The position numbers and the translations under genes are program-made. Source: an uncultured Bacteroidales bacterium (lineage in GTDB: Bacteria > Bacteroidota > Bacteroidia > Bacteroidales > Paludibacteraceae). Taken from it: 64,000 nt of DNA. Below, piece by piece: positions 1-8,682 of this stretch (position 1 is the first letter of the stretch; every line of letters begins with the position of its first letter). The notes beneath the pieces are model-generated. The model was not told the origin of the DNA. It made no database searches and saw only the letters and a list, made by a program, of their open reading frames with translations. The stretch covers positions 62,001-126,000 of the forward strand of contig CADBWK010000001.1 of NCBI GenBank assembly GCA_902798385.1. Direction: 5' to 3'.

Positions 1-1
1 A

Positions 2-118
2 ATGACCGGCACCTATACGGTGACTCGTACCGGCGAGACTACCGCGACCTGTACCGTGCGAATGACCATTCAGGGCGCTGGTTCCGGAGGCGGAACGATG
101 CAAGGAACAAAGCAATAA
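2..118 (+). CDS. C-terminal end of a secreted or surface protein (partial)
   Basis: An open frame enters from the left edge and stops with TAA at 116-118. The 38 visible residues are rich in Thr and Gly (TYTVTRTGETTATCTVRMTI then a Gly-rich tail). The alternating beta-strand pattern looks like the end of an Ig-like or adhesin domain of a Bacteroidetes exported protein. Nothing more can be said because the rest is outside the window. It runs in the same direction as korA, 20 bp upstream. Confidence 0.5.
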   Translation: MTGTYTVTRTGETTATCTVRMTIQGAGSGGGTMQGTKQ

Positions 119-138
119 AATATTAACAACAATATATC

Positions 139-1953
139 GTGAAAAAGAAGATTGTAGTACGATTTTGTGGAGATTCCGGCGACGGAATGCAGCTGACGGG
201 TAACATGTTTGCTCAGTTAGGTGCGGAGTTAGGACATGAGATCTCCACCTTGCCGGATTTCCCGGCAGAGATTAGAGCGCCGCAGGGAACGATAGGCGGC
301 GTGAGTGGTTTCCAAGTTCAGTTGGGTAGCGGCGTTTATACGCCGGGTGACAAGGCGGATGTGATCGTGGCGATGAACGCGGCGGCGCTCAAAGTGAGTG
401 CGCAGAGCAAGCATTTCCATGAGCACGCGATCATCATCGTCGATACCGACAGCATGACCGATAAAGATCTGGAGAAAGCGCTGTACAAGACGGATAACCC
501 CTTTACGGAATTAGGCATTCCCGAGACGGTTCAGATCGTGCCGGTGGCACTGACGACCCTGACCAAAGAGGCGCTGAAGGACAGCGAGATGGACAATAAG
601 TCCGTGCTCAAATGCCGTAACATGTTCGCGCTGGGTCTGATCTACTGGCTCTTCGATGAACCGATGGACAAGGCGATCCACCTCTTGGAGGATAAGTTCA
701 AGAAGAAACCCGCCCTCATCGCCCCGAACGCGAAGGTGATGGTGGACGGCTATAACTACGGACAGAATTTGGCGCTCAATATCACGCAGATCCATCTGGA
801 GGAGTCGAAAGTCGAGAATCGGGCGCATGGTCGTTACACGTCGATTGCGGGCAATAAAGCGACGGCGTGGGGACTGATTGCGGCGGCAGAGAAAGCAGGT
901 AAGCACCTCTTCCTCGGTTCGTATCCTATCACCCCCGCGACGGATATCCTGCATGAGTTAGCGAGCCGCAAGGACATGAACGTGATGGCCATCCAGGCGG
1001 AGGACGAGATTGCCGGCGTATGTACGGCTATCGGTGCGGCTTTTGCGGGTGACTTGGCTTGTACAACCACAAGTGGTCCGGGTCTGAGTCTGAAGAGCGA
1101 AGCGATCGGTCTGGCTGTGATGGCTGAACTGCCGTTGGTTGTAGTGGATGTACAGCGTGGTGGCCCGAGTACGGGTCTGCCGACCAAGACCGAGCAGACG
1201 GACTTGCTCCAGGCGCTCTATGGTCGTAACGGCGAGTGCCCGGCGGTTGTACTCGCCGCATCGAGCAGCGCGAACTGCTTTGATTTCGCGTTCGAGGCAT
1301 GTAAGATCGCGCTGGAGAACATGACGCCGGTGATCCTGATGACCGATACCTATCTGGCGAACGGCACGGCACTCTGGCGTATCCCGCAACTGGCTGAACT
1401 GCCGGCAATAAAGCCGCAGAGCGTGCCTGAAGAGTTGAAAGGCAAGTATAATCCTGCTCTTCGCGACGAGCGCGGCGTACGCTATTGGGCATATCCGGGT
1501 ATGGAAGGATATGAGCACCGTAACATCGGTCTGGAGCGCGATGCCCAACGCGGTACGATCTCCACGAACCCCGAGAACCACGAAGTGATGGTCAAGGCAC
1601 GTCTGCATAAGATCGAGCAGATCGCGAACGCCATTCCTGACCTGCGCGTGCAGTGCAATACGGCCAGCGACACACTGCTCGTAGGATGGGGTAGTACCGA
1701 GGGACATCTCCATGCAGCTGCAGACGAACTGAATTGTGCTCTGGCGCATTTCAATTACATCTGCCCGCTGCCGAAGAACACCCGCGAGGTGCTCAGTCAG
1801 TACAAGCGCATCATCGTGTGCGAACTCAACACGGGACAGTTTGCCGCTTATCTGCGTGCGCAGTTCCCGGATATCCAAATGGAGCAATATAACGAAATAA
1901 TGGGACAACCGTTTGCTGTTGAAAGAATTGTTCAATTCGTTCAACAGCATTGA
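139..1953 (+). CDS. korA: 2-oxoglutarate:ferredoxin oxidoreductase, fused gamma-alpha subunit
   Basis: This subunit works with KorB to decarboxylate 2-oxoglutarate to succinyl-CoA with ferredoxin as electron acceptor, in the reductive or anaerobic TCA branch. Residues 1-190 form the gamma domain (RFCGDSGDGMQLTGNMFAQ near the N terminus). From about residue 230 the alpha (pyrimidine-binding) domain follows, with GSYPITPATDI, TTTSGPGLSLKSEAIGLA and QRGGPSTGLPTKTEQ, typical of the KorA/2-oxoacid oxidoreductase family. At 604 aa the length is normal for Bacteroidetes. The start is a GTG at 139; no upstream ATG is in frame. korB begins 28 bp downstream after a heptamer array. The paralogous substrates 2-oxoisovalerate or pyruvate cannot be excluded from sequence alone, but the gamma-alpha fusion next to a short beta gene fits Kor best. 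Confidence 0.93.
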   Translation: MKKKIVVRFCGDSGDGMQLTGNMFAQLGAELGHEISTLPDFPAEIRAPQGTIGGVSGFQVQLGSGVYTPGDKADVIVAMNAAALKVSAQSKHFHEHAIIIVDTDSMTDKDLEKALYKTDNPFTELGIPETVQIVPVALTTLTKEALKDSEMDNKSVLKCRNMFALGLIYWLFDEPMDKAIHLLEDKFKKKPALIAPNAKVMVDGYNYGQNLALNITQIHLEESKVENRAHGRYTSIAGNKATAWGLIAAAEKAGKHLFLGSYPITPATDILHELASRKDMNVMAIQAEDEIAGVCTAIGAAFAGDLACTTTSGPGLSLKSEAIGLAVMAELPLVVVDVQRGGPSTGLPTKTEQTDLLQALYGRNGECPAVVLAASSSANCFDFAFEACKIALENMTPVILMTDTYLANGTALWRIPQLAELPAIKPQSVPEELKGKYNPALRDERGVRYWAYPGMEGYEHRNIGLERDAQRGTISTNPENHEVMVKARLHKIEQIANAIPDLRVQCNTASDTLLVGWGSTEGHLHAAADELNCALAHFNYICPLPKNTREVLSQYKRIIVCELNTGQFAAYLRAQFPDIQMEQYNEIMGQPFAVERIVQFVQQH

Positions 1954-1981
1954 AGATTTAAAATTTAAGATTTAAGATTTT
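1954..1981. repeat. heptamer array AGATTTA x4 (korA-korB junction)
   Basis: Four 7-bp units (AGATTTA, AAATTTA, AGATTTA, AGATTTT) fill the whole gap between the korA stop and the korB ATG. An inverted repeat (GTTGAA/TTCAAC enclosing GAATTG/CAATTC) at 1918-1945 lies 8 bp upstream. Confidence 0.9.
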
Positions 1982-3013
1982 ATGGAAGCAAGTCAATTTA
2001 AATCAGATCAATATGTACGTTTCTGCCCGGGTTGCGGTGATCATGCCATCTGCATGGCGCTGCAGAAAGCGATGGCGCAGATAGGCATCCCGACCCATGA
2101 AGTGGCAGTGATCTCGGGTATCGGTTGTTCGAGTCGTATGCCGCACTATCTCAATACCTACGGTTTCAACACGATCCATGGCCGTGGCGGTGCAGTAGCA
2201 ACGGGTGTGAAGACGAGTCATCCGGAGTTAACGGTATGGCAGATGAGCGGTGACGGCGACTGTTTCGCGATCGGCGGCAACCATTTTATTCATGAGATAC
2301 GTCGTAACGTGGACCTGAATGTATGCGTGTTCAACAACCGCATCTATGGTCTGACCAAAGGTCAGTACAGCCCGACGAGTGCGAAGGGTTTTGTATCGAA
2401 ATCTTCTCCGTTTGGAACGGTAGAGCGTCCGTTCATCCCGGCCCAACTCGTGCTTGGAGCCCGCGGTACATTCTTCGCCCGTACGCTGGATGTGGATATG
2501 CCGACGACGGTTGATTGTCTCGTGGCAGCGCAGCAACACAAAGGCTGCTCGATCGTAGAGTGCCTCGTTAACTGCGTGATCTTCAACAACGGGACGCACG
2601 CGTGGATAGCCGATCGTGAGCAGCGCGCAGAGCATAGCATCATCCTCAAACACGGCGAGAAGATGATCTTTGGTAAGGATAATGACAAAGGTCTGGCGGT
2701 GGAGATCGACCCTGTGACCTTCGTGCCGAAGATGATCGTGGTGCCGGCGGATGACCCGCGTGTGCTCGTGCATGATGCCCACCAGCCCGACACGACGCTG
2801 CATCGTATGCTCGCCCTCATGGGACAGAACCGCATCGAGAACGTCAACGCGCAGGTGGAGGACAACCTCCCGATCGCATTAGGCGTGATCCGTAATGTGG
2901 AGGCAGACACCTATGACGTAGCCGTCAATCAGCAGATTGCAGAGGTGCGTGCTGCATCGAAGGCCAAGACTTTCGATGAGTTGACCGGCACCTTGGAGAG
3001 CTGGGAAATGTAG
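1982..3013 (+). CDS. korB: 2-oxoglutarate:ferredoxin oxidoreductase, beta subunit
   Basis: The beta subunit carries thiamine diphosphate and an iron-sulfur cluster site. The N terminus has CPGCGDH (residues 14-20) and GIGCSSR, and the TPP/Mg motif starts at GDGDCFAIGGNH with NNRIYGLTKGQ after it, all typical of KorB. The protein has 343 aa, as in other Bacteroidetes. It is co-transcribed with korA. The stop codon is directly followed by a heptamer array, and a hairpin plus T-rich tract at 3093-3127, inside the end of convergent rsgA, probably ends the transcript. Confidence 0.94.
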   Translation: MEASQFKSDQYVRFCPGCGDHAICMALQKAMAQIGIPTHEVAVISGIGCSSRMPHYLNTYGFNTIHGRGGAVATGVKTSHPELTVWQMSGDGDCFAIGGNHFIHEIRRNVDLNVCVFNNRIYGLTKGQYSPTSAKGFVSKSSPFGTVERPFIPAQLVLGARGTFFARTLDVDMPTTVDCLVAAQQHKGCSIVECLVNCVIFNNGTHAWIADREQRAEHSIILKHGEKMIFGKDNDKGLAVEIDPVTFVPKMIVVPADDPRVLVHDAHQPDTTLHRMLALMGQNRIENVNAQVEDNLPIALGVIRNVEADTYDVAVNQQIAEVRAASKAKTFDELTGTLESWEM

Positions 3014-3041
3014 GGGTTACTGGTTACAGGTTACAGGTTAC
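3014..3041. repeat. heptamer array AGGTTAC x4 (korB-rsgA junction)
   Basis: Four units (GGGTTAC, TGGTTAC, AGGTTAC, AGGTTAC) begin at the base after the korB stop and contain the stop codon of convergent rsgA (3038-3040). The same unit family recurs inside pepT at 59947-59974. Confidence 0.92.
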
Positions 3042-4009
3042 CGATATTTGGACTCGGAACAATCACCGAGCATCGATAAGTACGATTCGTAGCGGGAGAT
3101 AGCAATGTCTCCCGTTATTATTTTTTCTTGTACGGCGCATCCGGGTTCGTTGGTATGCGTGCAGTTGCCGAAGCGGCAGTCACGACTCGCGGCAAAGATA
3201 TCGCGGAAGTAATGACTCACCTCTTCTTTCTGGAAATCGATGGTACCAAAACCTTTGATACCCGGAGTGTCGATCAATGCTCCAGCATTTGATATGTGAT
3301 TTGTGATTTGTTCGAGGAAGTACATCTCCGAGAAGGTGGTAGTGTGCATCCCTTTGTCATGGGCGTCGGAGATCTTACCGGTACGCGTCATCTCGCGTCC
3401 GAAAAGCGCGTTGAGCAGGGTGGATTTGCCGACACCGGAATTGCCGGATAGAAGGGTGGTTTGCCCTGCAAGCAGGGCGTTGATAGCTTCGCGTGTATTG
3501 CCTTCGGCGTGTATAGCTTCGCTGTTTAGGTCTTTCGCGCTGATGGCGAGGGTAGGATAGCCGATGGATTCATAGAGGGCGCGCAGATCGGCTAAGTGCA
3601 CAAGTTCTTCTTCGGTGAGGAGATCTATCTTATTAAAGATAAGGATCGCGCGCACGCGGTAGGCCTCGCAGGTAGCGAGGAAACGATCGATGAAGGTAGT
3701 GGAGGTAACCGGATGGTTAACCGTGACGATGAGCGCCACCTGGTCGATGTTCGCAGCGAGGATATGACTCTCTTTGCTTAGGTTGGTCGAGCGGCGGATG
3801 ATATAGTTACGCCGGTCTTCGATCTCCGTGATCCAGTTGGTCCCATCGGGTAAGAACTGTACTTGCACGAAGTCGCCTACCGCCACGGGATTGGTGCTCC
3901 GGATACCACGAATGCGGAAGTTGCCTTTGATCCGGCACTCCGCATTCGAACCATCGTCCATACGAACGATGTAACTGCTACCCGTAGATTTAATGACTAA
4001 ACCGCGCAT
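3038..4009 (-). CDS. rsgA: Ribosome small subunit-dependent GTPase A
   Basis: RsgA is a circularly permuted GTPase that helps 30S subunit maturation. An N-terminal OB-fold is followed by G4 (NKID, residues 126-129), G1 (GNSGVGKS, 189-196) and G3 (DTPGIKGFG from 247), then a zinc-binding [14 protein letters not shown] segment. The G4-G1-G3 order is diagnostic. A loop just before G3 (about residues 232-243, [12 protein letters not shown]) is longer than the short PDGG-like turn I expect in relatives; it is encoded by a TGATTTG heptamer array. The stop codon lies in another array. The gene overlaps frr by one base and heads a minus-strand housekeeping run. Confidence 0.95.
   Translation of the reverse strand: MRGLVIKSTGSSYIVRMDDGSNAECRIKGNFRIRGIRSTNPVAVGDFVQVQFLPDGTNWITEIEDRRNYIIRRSTNLSKESHILAANIDQVALIVTVNHPVTSTTFIDRFLATCEAYRVRAILIFNKIDLLTEEELVHLADLRALYESIGYPTLAISAKDLNSEAIHAEGNTREAINALLAGQTTLLSGNSGVGKSTLLNALFGREMTRTGKISDAHDKGMHTTTFSEMYFLEQITNHISNAGALIDTPGIKGFGTIDFQKEEVSHYFRDIFAASRDCRFGNCTHTNEPGCAVQEKIITGDIAISRYESYLSMLGDCSESKYR
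3093..3127 (+). terminator. probable korAB terminator inside rsgA
   Basis: Perfect 7-bp stem CGGGAGA/TCTCCCG (3093-3099 and 3108-3114) with an 8-base loop, followed by TTATTATTTTTTC on the plus strand. It lies within the 3' coding end of the convergent rsgA gene. Confidence 0.7.
3276..3310. repeat. heptamer array TGATTTG x3 with abutting inverted repeat, inside rsgA
   Basis: Units TGATATG, TGATTTG, TGATTTG at 3290-3310. A perfect 6-bp inverted repeat AATGCT-CC-AGCATT (3276-3289) directly abuts the array. Together they encode the extra loop before the G3 motif of RsgA. Confidence 0.85.
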
Positions 4010-4572
4010 TATACGGTCATGATCTCTTTCTCTTTGGCTGCGTAGAGGGCTTCTACCTTGGCGATATATTTATCGTGTGTCTTCTGCATCTGTTCTTCGG
4101 CATCTTTCTCGACGTCCTCGCTCAGGCCGTTCTTAACGAGTTTCTTGAACTCCTCAATTGCATCACGGCGTGCATTACGGATGGACATTTTGGCCTCCTC
4201 GAGTTCGCCTTTGCACTGCTTGCAGAGATCACGACGACGCTCTTCGGTGAGCGGCGGCAGGATCAGACGGATGGTCTCGCCGTTATTGGACGGAGCCAGA
4301 CCGATGTTCGAGTTGATGATGGCGCGCTCGATCTCGCTGATGAGTTTCTTCTCCCAGGGGGTGATCGCAATTGTACGAGCATCCGGCGTGGTGATCGTAG
4401 CGCAGTTAGCCAGCGGCGACATAGTACCGTAGTAGTCCACCTTGATCGGATCCAAGATACGCGGGTTGGCTTTACCGGCACGGATGTGCTGGAGCGTGTC
4501 GTCTAAGTGAGCGACAGCGTTCTGCATCTGTTCTTCTGCTGCAGATTCAAATAATTCAAGTTCGTCGTTCAT
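4009..4572 (-). CDS. frr: Ribosome recycling factor
   Basis: The 187-aa protein splits post-termination ribosomes together with EF-G. It has the RRF hallmarks: [19 protein letters not shown] near the N terminus, [32 protein letters not shown], and the C-terminal coiled-coil arm [16 protein letters not shown]. Length is normal. It lies 4 bp after pyrH and overlaps the rsgA start, so pyrH-frr-rsgA are one translation-linked unit; pyrH-frr adjacency is widely conserved in bacteria. Confidence 0.97.
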   Translation of the reverse strand: MNDELELFESAAEEQMQNAVAHLDDTLQHIRAGKANPRILDPIKVDYYGTMSPLANCATITTPDARTIAITPWEKKLISEIERAIINSNIGLAPSNNGETIRLILPPLTEERRRDLCKQCKGELEEAKMSIRNARRDAIEEFKKLVKNGLSEDVEKDAEEQMQKTHDKYIAKVEALYAAKEKEIMTV

Positions 4573-4576
4573 AATA

Positions 4577-5281
4577 TCAGGGTTTTACGAGAGTTCCATT
4601 CTGCTCTCCATTAATAACTTTCTCTAAGTTTCCGAGGTGATCCATGTCAAACACATAGATAGGCAGTCCGTTGTCTTTGCACATCACGATGGCCGTCATG
4701 TCCATCACCTTCAGTCCGCGGCGGATCACCTCATCATAGGTGATCTCGTTGAACTTGGTAGCCGTCGGGTCTTTCTCCGGATCGGCGGTGTAGATACCGT
4801 CCACGCGCGTACCCTTGAGCATCACGTCGGCTTTGATCTCCAATGCGCGGAGACTGCTACCCGTGTCGGTGGTGAAGTAGGGTGCACCCGTACCGCCGGC
4901 GAGGATGACGACGTTGCCTTTGTCCAGCAGGCGTTGCGCTTTGGCGGGGCTGTAGAAATCGCCGATGGGTTCCATGCGGATGGATGTCAGTACACGAACC
5001 GGTTGACCGATGGCTTCGAGTGCGGACTGCAGCGCCAAGGCGTTGATGACAGTCGCTAACATACCCATCTGGTCACCTTTGACACGGTCAAAACCGCGCT
5101 GTGCACCACTCAAGCCGCGGAAAATATTGCCGCCACCGATGACGATACCGATCTGTACACCGCGTTGCGCGATCGCTTTGACTTGCTCGGCGTATTGGTT
5201 GAGACGCTCGGTGTCGATGCCTTGTTTGCTTTCCCCGGCAAGACTCTCACCGGACAGTTTTAAAAGAATGCGTTTGAACAT
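4577..5281 (-). CDS. pyrH: UMP kinase
   Basis: PyrH phosphorylates UMP to UDP with ATP in pyrimidine synthesis. The 234-aa product begins [14 protein letters not shown] and has the amino-acid-kinase motifs [24 protein letters not shown] and [15 protein letters not shown], and the C-terminal [17 protein letters not shown] chose the ATG at 5281 because it matches the family start; an in-frame ATG 42 bp upstream would translate through a heptamer array. It is followed closely by frr. Confidence 0.97.
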   Translation of the reverse strand: MFKRILLKLSGESLAGESKQGIDTERLNQYAEQVKAIAQRGVQIGIVIGGGNIFRGLSGAQRGFDRVKGDQMGMLATVINALALQSALEAIGQPVRVLTSIRMEPIGDFYSPAKAQRLLDKGNVVILAGGTGAPYFTTDTGSSLRALEIKADVMLKGTRVDGIYTADPEKDPTATKFNEITYDEVIRRGLKVMDMTAIVMCKDNGLPIYVFDMDHLGNLEKVINGEQNGTLVKP

Positions 5282-5286
5282 AATTA

Positions 5287-5314
5287 GATTTTCGATTTTC
5301 GATTCTCGATTTAA
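5287..5314. repeat. heptamer array GATTTTC x4 (pyrH upstream)
   Basis: Units GATTTTC, GATTTTC, GATTCTC, GATTTAA fill the gap between pyrH and the upstream gamma-carbonic anhydrase gene and include the latter's stop codon (5311-5313). Read on the minus strand the unit is AAATCGA-like, close to the array in btuB at 31829. Confidence 0.88.
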
Positions 5315-5835
5315 CGGTACCAACTTGCATACATCGCGTAGTTATTGGCTATTTTTTTGTTTATCTCTGCGGTTTGGGCAGGATCGGCTTTCTTGATGAA
5401 TTTCGCCGGCACGCCTCCCCAGATCTCGTGGGGACCAATCTGTGTATTGGAGAGCACGAGTGCGCCGGCCGCTACAATCGCTCCTTCGCCTACATGTGCT
5501 CCATCGAGTAGGGTAGCACCCATACCGATCAGCGCGAAGTCATCGACGTCGGCGCCGTGGATCGTGACGTTATGTCCTACGGACACGAAGTCGCCTAACT
5601 TGATGGTCGATTTCTGATAGAGCGTATGCAGTACCGCGCCGTCCTGGATGTTACAGTGCTTGCCGATGACGATGGTGTTGACATCGCCGCGGAGCACCGA
5701 GTTAAACCACAGACTGCTGCCTTCCCCCACCGTCACATCGCCAACGACGGTGGCGTTCTCTGCCATGAAGACGTCGTCAGCGATATGCGGGGTCAGGATC
5801 TCGCCGTTTCGATTGATGGTCTTGACTAAAGCCAT
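5311..5835 (-). CDS. Gamma-carbonic anhydrase-like hexapeptide-repeat protein
   Basis: A left-handed beta-helix protein of 174 aa in the YrdA/PaaY/gamma-CA family. Hexapeptide repeats run from about residue 18 to 140. Candidate metal ligands are the His in QDGAVLH and the two in VGHNVTIHG, which match the three-His site of gamma-carbonic anhydrases. I place the start at ATG 5835 (MALVKTINRNG), 2 bp after the tpiA stop; the longer frame would overlap tpiA and has no family match. Catalysis as a carbonic anhydrase is a family inference; some members act on other substrates or are inactive. Confidence 0.85.
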   Translation of the reverse strand: MALVKTINRNGEILTPHIADDVFMAENATVVGDVTVGEGSSLWFNSVLRGDVNTIVIGKHCNIQDGAVLHTLYQKSTIKLGDFVSVGHNVTIHGADVDDFALIGMGATLLDGAHVGEGAIVAAGALVLSNTQIGPHEIWGGVPAKFIKKADPAQTAEINKKIANNYAMYASWYR

Positions 5836-5837
5836 AC

Positions 5838-6587
5838 TTATCTTGCAGCGATGATCGCCAGGAATTTCTCTGCTACGAGGGCTGCGCCACCAATCAGGCC
5901 ACCGTCGATATCCGGGCAAGCGAAGAGCTCTGCTGCGTTCTTCTCGTTGCAGCTACCGCCGTAGAGGATGGTCGTATCTTCTGCTGCAGCTTTACCGTAC
6001 TTCTCTGCCACGAGGCCACGGATGTATGCGTGGATCTCCTGTGCCTGAGCCGGGGTAGCCGTCAGACCGGTACCGATAGCCCAAACGGGTTCGTATGCCA
6101 GCGTGATGTTCTTCCACTCCTCAGCGCTCAGACCGAAGACCGAACCCTCGAGTTGTGCTTTCACTACCTCGTTCTGCTTGCCTGCTTCACGCTCTTCTTT
6201 CACCTCACCGATGCAGAAGATCACCTTCAGGCCGTTGGCCAAAGCAAGACGTACTTTTTCTGCGAGCATCTCGTAGCTCTCAGCGTAGTACTGACGACGC
6301 TCCGAGTGGCCGAGGATAACGTATTCAGCGCCGGTGGATTTCACCATCTCAGCGCTCACCTCACCGGTGTACGCACCCTTCTCGTGGTCGGCGCAGTTCT
6401 CTGCAGCCACCTTGATCGGCGAACCCTTCAGCAACTCAGCCACGCTTGCCAAGTGGATAAACGGCGTACCGATCACTACGGCACATTTGGGATCTTTTAC
6501 TGCGGCTTTCAGTTCCGAAGCCAATGCTATTCCTTCCTGCAGGTTCTTGTTCATTTTCCAGTTACCTGCAACCATTTTAGTTCTCAT
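5838..6587 (-). CDS. tpiA: Triosephosphate isomerase
   Basis: Interconverts dihydroxyacetone phosphate and glyceraldehyde 3-phosphate in glycolysis. The 249-aa TIM barrel has VAGNWKMN at the N terminus (Asn and Lys of the active site), ILGHSERR with the catalytic His, [12 protein letters not shown] with the catalytic Glu, and the phosphate-binding LYGGSC and GGLIGGAAL segments. The gene is complete and conventional. It lies 6 bp downstream of a C10 protease gene and 2 bp upstream of the gamma-CA gene. Confidence 0.98.
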   Translation of the reverse strand: MRTKMVAGNWKMNKNLQEGIALASELKAAVKDPKCAVVIGTPFIHLASVAELLKGSPIKVAAENCADHEKGAYTGEVSAEMVKSTGAEYVILGHSERRQYYAESYEMLAEKVRLALANGLKVIFCIGEVKEEREAGKQNEVVKAQLEGSVFGLSAEEWKNITLAYEPVWAIGTGLTATPAQAQEIHAYIRGLVAEKYGKAAAEDTTILYGGSCNEKNAAELFACPDIDGGLIGGAALVAEKFLAIIAAR

Positions 6588-6593
6588 AATGTA

Positions 6594-8654
6594 TTATTGA
6601 ATTTTTTGTCCGAAAATTGTATATTTCTCGTTGTCACGGATGATGACGATCTGTCCGTTCTCCATTACCTTCACTGCCTTAGCAGATGTCTTGGCGTTCA
6701 CGATATCCGAACCCGAGCAACTGCAGGTAAGGGCGTAGTTGCTATAGGTAGCACCGCCTTGACCACCAATCTCCAGATCGAAGTACTCCGTACCGTTGAT
6801 ATTGCTCGTTGCATATGCGCCAAATACGTTGTATTCACCTGCACGGAACGAAAGTGCACGACCCGTATTGGTAGAAGAGTTCACACGCCATGTACCCTGC
6901 GTGCCATTCTCAACAGTCCATGTGTAGGACGACGAGCCCAGGCTGACGTTGGTCTTAGAACCGTTGGCAAGGTACTTGCCGCCTGTCTTGATGGTAAATC
7001 CGCCGGAGACAGGTGTCAGCACAAATTCGGCAGCATCGGACTCGTTGGTCGTACTCTCCAACTTGTTGTTGTTAACCGTACCTTTAGCGTAGTACTTTGT
7101 GTTACCTGCTTGCGCATAAATCTTAAACGTACCACCGGTAGTGCCGTCGAAAGCAGCTTCTCCCTGACCTGCTTGTTCTTCAGCATAAACAGCGTAGAAG
7201 GTCGTTGCTTCGTTTACTACTTTACCGGTCGTGAAGAGATCATCAGGTTTCGCGCCACCCTGGATGGATGACTGAGCCGTCCAACCCATGAATTTCTTAC
7301 CGCAGTTGCAGTCAGCCGGCGTAGTAGCCGGGGTAGCGGTATTACCAGGAACAACTGAAGTTGTGGAAGTTGCGCCGTCAACCGACCAAGTAACCGTTAC
7401 AGGCGGCAGGTCAGAACGGTCCGGACGCAGACCGATAAGGGCATCCAAGTTGGTAGAGAAATTAGAATTGGTACCACTCGGTCTTAAAGATGAAAGAGCA
7501 TAGTAACCGTTGCAGTCACCTTCCCAACCCCAGTTGATGTGGAATCGGTTGCTGGCATCACGTCCGTCGCAAACGAACTCATGCCCACCATCGGAGTCTT
7601 CACCACCCATGATGATCGGACGACCAGCCTCCAGATCAGCATTGAAATACGTAGTAAACTGGTCGCGAGTTACACTGAACTCTGCTGTTACACCTTCATG
7701 TGCACCTCCGTATTTTGTTTCGGAGTACATCGAGATGAACTTATCAAAGGTATAATCGAAATAGGTCTTCAAACCATATGCCATATCATCCGTCCATGCT
7801 CCTGAACCGCCGGCTTCATCACCGCCGTAAGCCATTTCAGCTGCCACACCGCAATGATACATCAGCGTTGCGACTGCGTCCGCCTGTGCCGTTGAGTAAT
7901 TCACACTTCCATAGGCCGGAAGCATATTATTCCAATCGTAGGTAGTATTGCCATAGTTGGCGGAAAGAGTCTTCCGTTGCGTATTGGTGCATTCATCGGT
8001 ATTATTATCATAGGTGATGCAATGCTCCCATGTATAGCTACTAGAGCCTGTACCTTGTTGCGGCCAACGCCATTTGTACATGATCTGAGCCGTAGCAGTA
8101 GCCACACAACCGGTGTACGAGCGGGTGGTATCGAGTAGATCCATCGGGCAGAGGTTGTTATACGGTGCTTCCTGATACCACGTGATCTCTTCGCCGTTCT
8201 GATTCACGAGCAGCGGTGCGATCGCTGTTACCTGTACGGCTTTGCGGGGCTCCAACTCGCTATCGTCCATCGACTGCAGCGCGGTGATCTCTTTTGTATA
8301 GCGGCTGAGCCACCATTTGAGGTTCGGGTTGGCGGTGTTCATATCGAACGCACCGTTCTCCGTGTAACCGAGCACGTCTTCTGCCGTACGATCATCGGCC
8401 GACACGATCACGAAACCGTTGTTGTCTTCCTGGTTGAACACATAGTAAGCCGCCTGCTCGGAGTTGTTCTGCAGTGCCTTATGTGCCAGACGCATGTTTG
8501 CGGCAGCACGCGGCGACTTATGCAACTTACGTAACTGCGGTTGCTGGTTCGTAAACTGAGCTGCGATCTGAGCAGCCTCTTCTGCGGTACGCGGAGCTGC
8601 GAACAGCGTCGCCGATACCATCATGGCCAACAGACCTAAAAAGATTTTCTTCAT
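6594..8654 (-). CDS. Secreted C10 (streptopain-type) cysteine protease
   Basis: A 686-aa exported protease. A signal peptide (MKKIFLGLLAMMVSATLFA) precedes a Spi-type propeptide (about residues 22-100), then the C10 catalytic domain with Cys183 in YTGCVATATAQ and His358 in GGHEFVCDG, followed by HINWGWEGDCNGYYAL. A C-terminal extension (about 430-640) holds an InlB/repeat-like strip and an unassigned beta domain. The protein ends in ENGQIVIIRDNEKYTIFGQ plus a short tail, a motif shared with the next protease and with the DUF4465 protein at 34574; it is probably a short secretion or sorting tail. The substrate is unknown. Confidence 0.9.
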   Translation of the reverse strand: MKKIFLGLLAMMVSATLFAAPRTAEEAAQIAAQFTNQQPQLRKLHKSPRAAANMRLAHKALQNNSEQAAYYVFNQEDNNGFVIVSADDRTAEDVLGYTENGAFDMNTANPNLKWWLSRYTKEITALQSMDDSELEPRKAVQVTAIAPLLVNQNGEEITWYQEAPYNNLCPMDLLDTTRSYTGCVATATAQIMYKWRWPQQGTGSSSYTWEHCITYDNNTDECTNTQRKTLSANYGNTTYDWNNMLPAYGSVNYSTAQADAVATLMYHCGVAAEMAYGGDEAGGSGAWTDDMAYGLKTYFDYTFDKFISMYSETKYGGAHEGVTAEFSVTRDQFTTYFNADLEAGRPIIMGGEDSDGGHEFVCDGRDASNRFHINWGWEGDCNGYYALSSLRPSGTNSNFSTNLDALIGLRPDRSDLPPVTVTWSVDGATSTTSVVPGNTATPATTPADCNCGKKFMGWTAQSSIQGGAKPDDLFTTGKVVNEATTFYAVYAEEQAGQGEAAFDGTTGGTFKIYAQAGNTKYYAKGTVNNNKLESTTNESDAAEFVLTPVSGGFTIKTGGKYLANGSKTNVSLGSSSYTWTVENGTQGTWRVNSSTNTGRALSFRAGEYNVFGAYATSNINGTEYFDLEIGGQGGATYSNYALTCSCSGSDIVNAKTSAKAVKVMENGQIVIIRDNEKYTIFGQKIQ

Positions 8655-8682
8655 GATTGTTGTTTTTCAGTTAAATGATATG

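Noticed and set aside
6030..7271. Long plus-strand reading frame of 413 codons opposite tpiA and a C10 protease gene
   Set aside because: It is antisense to two well supported genes, with a composition expected of a shadow frame.
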